Below the pieces are notes generated by a model, which searched no databases, had not been told where the DNA came from, and was given only the letters and a program-made list of their open reading frames with translations. From NCBI GenBank assembly GCA_037903355.1, contig JBAJFE010000026.1, positions 682,001-746,000 on the forward strand: a stretch of 64,000 bases of DNA, in the 5' to 3' direction. Of the stretch, positions 58,501-64,000 are shown in pieces. The first letter of the stretch is position 1. Each line of letters begins with the position of its first letter. Origin of the DNA: Trichuris trichiura (Eukaryota > Nematoda > Enoplea > Trichinellida > Trichuridae). A program made the translations under genes and the position numbers.

Positions 58501-61500
58501 GTCGGAAATACGCGGTGGCGTTTGCGCGGCGTAAAGGAACGTCTTAAAGTATTTTGAATAACGTTGGGTCCGACTATTATGTCAGATCGTTGGGCAATTC
58601 GCACACTATTTTTCTTCTAAACCTGTCCTGCATTCTGTTCACGCGTTTTTCCTTGTAGAGTTCAATGGAGATCTCGTCATTCGACTAAGCAACATGTTTG
58701 AAGCCGAACAGCTCAACAGAGTGCTGGAAAATATGATCGCTCGCGTATATCTGAATCGGCCATTTTATTGAATGTGAAAATGCTTACCGTAAAACCTTTC
58801 AGAAATTGCCCGTCAGCGAAATTGCCATTGAGTACATGATAAACCGCGGCAGGTTGGCGGACAACTCCGAGATTGTTGAAAAATTGCGCCTCGTCGCCTC
58901 ATCCGGAGAAGAGACGGTTAGCCTTCAGCAGACGAAAGTGGCTGTACGAAGTTCATTAGTTTTCAGGCGGCAAAGGCACCCGACGATACGGCGGACAAAA
59001 TCTTAAGCGATTTTACAACCGGTGGTCGAGACGTATCCATTCGCGCCGAAAGACTGCTTCAGCGGACCTTGGCGGAAAAGGTCCTTTTCGCTTCTTGAAT
59101 TTTCAATGAATATTATTAGCTGGTGGTAACCGCCGTTTGTAGAAGTACGACGAAGCAGTGAAGCTGTACAACTTCCTTAAAGAGAACTACCCATCATCAG
59201 CTGTAATCTTTGACAAACATATGATAACCCTGTGCGCTCGAAAAAGCTATCTGGACGAGGCATTGAGCCTATTTCGCGATGGGTACTGTCACTTATGGAC
59301 ATATGCGCTTTTTTTAAAAAAAGATATGTATTTGTGGTAGTTTGGAAAACCGCGGATTGCGTGACAGCAGGACGGCAATTGATCTCGCCATGGCTCTGGT
59401 TAGCGGGCGCCGATTTTTCGACGCTGTAGACGTTCTAAAATCTCATCGTTCCTTCATGAGCAACATAAACACAAAAGCCATTTCCTACGACGTCAACCAG
59501 CTGCTTACGAAAGCATGCGAATGCGGTAATGTTGAAGAGTTGTGCGATCTTGTGGAGGCGCTATTGGAGTCCGGTTACTCGGTTGGCAATAATATGCCGT
59601 TGCTTAAATGCGCTCGCGTCCTATTGGCCAAGTAACAATCTTTGCCGGTTTGAAAATTTTCCCACTTCAAACTTTGCAGCGGCGACTTGAAAAAGGCGGT
59701 CGACTTTTTCGACGCTAGCTGCATCCGTTTTCGTCGATTGCCGTTCGCTTCCGAACTTCTTGTCGCCTTGATTCAAGCGGAAAATTCCGCTTTGCTTCAA
59801 CGAGGTGAAAGAGAATCGCGAATGAACAATGGCCGTTCTCATGTTTTTGTCTTTTTTAGTTTACGACTTAATCGTTGAGAAGAGAGGCGAATCGTCGGCG
59901 TTGACCATGTTGACCCTTGCTTTGATTAGCGCTCGGCGAATCGAACAGGCTGAGCAACTATTGAAAAAACGTGACATTACTTTCGATAGTGGTCAGCTGA
60001 CTGCGTTTTGCCGTAATCGAGTTCTGGCCAGTAAAGTACTGCCAGCAGCGTAGTATGTTATTAGATAAATCATTCATTTTTCCCTCTCTAACAGGTTCGA
60101 GATTTGGAATCACTCTTGACCGTAACGCGAGATATGCCTGCGGTCAGCAGAGATCTTCTCTATTGTTACTTGCTTATTGCCTACAGTAAGAAGGCGTGTT
60201 GGTTTTTATTTTTTTATGCAAAATTTTGTCGTTTATAGGAAATTCAATGAATTGGCGTAACGCCGCGGACGCTTGGAATCGCATGAAGGAAGAGAATTTC
60301 AATCCGTCCAGGCGATTGCTGCTACTTTTTCAGAAAATCTTCTCCGAGTGCAAGCAACAACCGCCCGATGATTTGCAGGTTCCGTATTTTTCAGATTTTC
60401 AAACGGACGCTAACGGAATTGTTTAGAATCTGCTGGACGGCAGCGGCTTTGCAGACTCGATACTTTCGGAGGGCGATTTGCTCAGCTCAATATACGCTTC
60501 GCTGCCTAGCTGCGAAGTGAACGCGTTGCTTAATCAGGTTGGCGGTTTTTGTTTTTTCGCGAATACTGTTACGCGATTAATGATTCAAATTTTGTCAGGG
60601 CAATATCGACGCTGCCGCCGACCGCTACTACGAACTGGCAAAGTCCGGCCAGGCTATGCCTGTACAACTTTCAAGGCGGCTGTTCGGCGCGCTTCGAAAT
60701 GCGGGTGATTACGAGACTATGGCAAAGATCCGAAGATACGTCTCCTCCGTGGACGCACGATATTTGAATTTGAACTTCATGATTTCGGAGGCGATGATTG
60801 AGAGGTGCATTTTCTTTCACGAAAGTTATTAATTTTCAAAAATTAGCATAATGTTGCTGCGCGTAACAATTTTATCCTTGAATTGGTTTACCTTATAGCG
60901 GCAACGTTGAAGCCTTTTTAAAACCGCTGGAGAACAATCCGGCTTCGGTGGTTTCTTCAGGGTTGTTTGCCTTTCTTTTGGAATGTCAACCTGATTTGGA
61001 AGAGCGCGGTAGAGACTGCTGACGAGAAGAAGTATTCCATTGTTACGTGTTTGCACTTTCAGTGAAAGCCTATTCCGTAAGAGCTATGGCCAAAGGAAAC
61101 GTTGTCCCCAAAATAGGGCTTTGGGCCTACTATGTCGCGAAGGGTCGAGAAGAAGAAGCGAACGCAATAATGACCGAACTTGGCGAAGATGTCATAACTA
61201 AAAATATGCGATACATGTACTTGGTGCAGCAAGCAAGAAGCCAGAATAGACCGGAACTAATTAAGCAGATTCTGTTGCTTCTGAAGCGTCACACGCCGGA
61301 GCAGCTATCCTCAGCGGTTGGGTACATAATAAATCTTGATCGTAAGCTTTAGTGTTTTGCATATGCAAATTTTTTTTAATTCAAAGTTTTGTTTTTTAAG
61401 TATCGGCAGGTCGTTTGGATTCTTTAAAAGAAATGATCGAATTCGCCCAGGAAAACAAGTGCACCGAAAGCGGCATATACCGAAGAGCCATTCAGCGCGT

Positions 61501-61669
61501 TGACAGAGGGTCGATTGTTTCGGATTCGGTGCGCAAACTATGCAATTCCATTAAAGCTGCGTTTTATTGTTAGGTTTTTTAGGCTATAGGCAACTTAGCC
61601 GAAGACTCGAATGAAGATGAGGATCTCATCGTGGACAAGGAAGCGATTCCCGTAAGGGAAAAGAACTGA
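55516..61669 (+). CDS. LRPPRC: Leucine-rich PPR-motif protein, mitochondrial
   Basis: Mitochondrial mRNA-stabilising PPR protein (partner SLIRP). Twenty-six exons, 1336 residues: 55516-55664, 55721-55947, 56015-56137, 56195-56375, 56429-56515, 56566-56692, 57290-57394, 57445-57633, 57699-57804, 57863-58177, 58230-58433, 58659-58744, 58803-58916, 58967-59080, 59143-59282, 59341-59631, 59680-59804, 59860-60035, 60095-60185, 60239-60378, 60427-60537, 60599-60804, 60899-61008, 61063-61341, 61401-61528, 61583-61669. The N-terminus (MRSKLAFLKPFPSSFYRSSS) is a typical mitochondrial presequence. PPR repeats are recognisable (AGIEPSQTTYELLIAHC, RGLRPGSLTYVAKLLAYA), as are the family-specific ALRPQYFWPLI and the WRNAADAWNRMKEENFNPS repeat matching the human C-terminal half. 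The tail is acidic. Orthology rests on colinearity with the human protein over its whole length. One intron is long (56693-57289); the last two donors are weak. Confidence 0.92.
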
Positions 61670-64000
61670 AACCCGTTAGGCTGGAATGACTTATTGTTTT
61701 AAAGTTGATCCAATGGAATGAGGCGACTTTCAAATTAAACTACATGTTGGCCCACTTTTTTCATTTGCGGCATTGCGTGTTGAATTAGCGCCAAAGGGCG
61801 TTATGCTAATAAATTGATATTTCCTTAACCGGATGAACTTTTTCGTTCTAAAAAATTGATCAAAATAAGCTTTCGAAGATAAGTTTTTATGGGAAGTAAC
61901 GTGGTGCTTTAAAGAAGCCGTTTACTTCAACGCGGCTTGTTAACTAACCTGCACACACTTAAGCAGCATACCGTAATGCATAGAAGTTAACCTGCGCATA
62001 TTTTAATTCGAAAAGTAAATTTAAATCTAAAAGGAGTGTATCGTCTTTCTGGTAAAATAGAGAAATTTAAAAATGCCGACCGATCGGCGTTGAACGGATA
62101 CGTCGCACGCTTGGCGACCCGATGCCAGCGGCAGTGCATTGTTAGTTCCTCGGCTTTGCTTATTTCAGTAAAAATGAATGCTAATTCACTGTTTATTTTA
62201 GGATACGCAAAAGCTGTGCGAAGAAGTTCGTAGAGGCGCAGCGCTTTTCGCGCCTGCACAGCGCTGCAGGGAGTAATGCGTGAAGTCGTACGACGCTTAC
62301 CGGTGTAAATCAGGACGGATACAACAGCTGAACCTAATGAAGCTACTTTATGCTTTACATTTTGACGCAGCTGGGTGAAATTAAGTTAAATTAGTTTTTT
62401 AAATCATTAGACCCAAAGTTCTACAGCGGCACCCTACAGTACTACTGAATTAGGCAAATAAGTGATTGCACTTTTTGTCTTTTTCATTAAAGCTTGTAAA
62501 GTTGGCCAAAATGCTTGTTCTCCCGCGCTCCGCTTGCTGAAAGTGAAGAATTTGACCCAATGCGCACAGTTGGATCTCAATCGAAACCGTTTGCGTTTCC
62601 TTAACATTCGGACACTTAATCGAGTACAAGCTTGCATGAAAATCAACAATATCCTAAGTTTACTATTTGCTTTTGCCCAACAAACCTAGCCAGTTGCGGT
62701 CTCATATTCGTCACGCGTTGCGTTTTAATAAATACCTGCATAACTGACGTTATTATATAAATAATGGCCTAAAGCTGCAGTGGTACCTGCATTTCTTTTT
62801 ATAATCCCAGATTTTTCTATCTCTTTTAAAATAACCTGACTATCATATTGAATTACTGTTAAGGTTTGCGGAACAATGCCCACGTGTAATTATTATGTAC
62901 GGTATTGGCTACACGCAGTTTTTGTGGGCATAAAACCGCTTTGATCGTCGTCGGAAAATGTAGGTAAGCGTGCTGACATTTCGTCGAATTCGCTCTGTTT
63001 TCGTTCGCTTTCTTTTTAAAGTCCTTTTGGTCCAATTGCGTAATGAGCTTTAAAGGCAATGGCAGAGCTCAACGGCAGCCTAACACCTTACTCACACAAA
63101 TGATTTACAGCAGTAGTGAAAAAAACAGTCTTGGGTTTTTCCATCATTCATTTTTTTCTCAGAATGAAAATTGTAGAAATTGATTTTTTGGATTCGTCGA
63201 AGAGCACCGGCTGCTAAATATCCGTATCTGAGCGCAGGGATTTTCATAGTGGGTGCTTAAGTTTTCATTTTTGGAACGGTGGTATGCCGGTTAGTGTAGC
63301 GAAAGGAATGAGCAAGTACGTATTCCGAAGTTTCCACGTAATTCAGTATCGAGCGTAGGTCTATCAATGAGACAAAATTTTGACGTCAAGCCCTGAGAGA
63401 TCCGGCAGCTTTGGAATTATGTACTTATTTATTTTAATGCATCAGACAGGTTTGCCATGAAGCCTACGAATAATCACTGACGCATCCCTTCTAGCAGTGT
63501 GCTTGCAGCCGAGCTTTTGTACCTGAAAACTGTTCAATACTTTATATTCTTTTTTGGTCATATTATTTCGCCACACGAAGTTGCCGTCATGTTGTTAGAC
63601 ATTATTAAAGGGTTCTTTGCTGCCTGCTATTGCTTTTAAAGATCTTTTAAGTTTTAGTAAAATAATATTTTTGTCAGCTGGCTTAAGTGCGTTGAAGGAT
63701 GGGTTACAGACTGCGCGAAATAATTAGCATATTAGGCTAACGTTTCTCATTTACACTTATCCTTTAATGGTCGTTTGTGAAGTTCGTCGGCACTCCAGTA
63801 GCCGCTGAGCACTTTAGTTTTCTCGGCGCGCGGGGTCGAGACTGACTTTTGAAATATCATTAAAAAGTAAATTTGAATATCCGATGATAACAGTTATGCC
63901 ATATTTTTTCTGCGGCTTCGTCTTGCGCGAAAAAAAGCCCAAATGGTTTCCATTTGTTTTCCTGCTCGACTGCCTGATTTGCATAATTTGATATCGTTGC
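61670..64000. other. Right-end intergenic region
   Basis: 2.3 kb downstream of LRPPRC with no coding sequence I can support. Contains the sequence CTACAGTACTACTG at about 62434 and repeated ACCTGCA-type words near 61950, 61990, 62740 and 62785. Confidence 0.5.

Overview
This window is eukaryotic genomic DNA with about 42% G+C. It is dense with multi-exon genes whose introns are mostly 47-66 bp and follow GT...AG rules with a U-rich (T)TTNCAG acceptor. The gene set (neuroligin, LAMP with a YENI tail, OATP with Kazal insert, four-PDZ Scribble, LRPPRC, PNPT1, SRRT/ARS2, an Ulp/SENP protease) is animal. The tiny introns and the acceptor-like sequences just 5' of several start codons fit a nematode, possibly an early-branching (Dorylaimia-like) one. 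That placement is inference only: no rRNA or mitochondrial marker is present.

Layout from left to right: the 3' part of a neuroligin gene (+, 449-3717); a C-type-lectin-like, multi-EGF, single-pass membrane protein with one exon per EGF module (-, 3903-9022); a SUMO protease of the SENP1/Ulp1 family (-, 10870-14300); a 1.8 kb divergent promoter region; SRRT/ARS2 (+, 16116-20152); 3.5 kb without a recognisable gene; an intronless secreted or anchored protein with ten EGF repeats (+, 23699-25897); mitochondrial polynucleotide phosphorylase PNPT1 (-, 28110-30497).

A repeat-rich interval (30.7-32.5 kb) follows. It holds diverged direct repeats and two head-to-head hAT-like miniature elements. 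After it come a small unidentified ORF (-), LAMP (-, 33484-35880), an OATP/SLCO transporter (-, 37298-39655), and a satellite array of about 180 bp monomers (41.18-43.05 kb). The right third is Scribble (+, 45279-54013), with an unidentified antisense gene interleaved with its exons near 47.5-48.8 kb, and then LRPPRC (+, 55516-61669).

Gene models were built by hand, matching splice sites, phases and family conservation. For SENP, SRRT, PNPT1, LAMP, OATP, Scribble, LRPPRC and the lectin/EGF gene the summed exon lengths are exact multiples of three. Two functional pairings stand out. Neuroligin and Scribble are both cell-junction/synapse proteins built around PDZ interactions. PNPT1 and LRPPRC both act on mitochondrial RNA. 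There is no sign of operon-like co-regulation between members of either pair.
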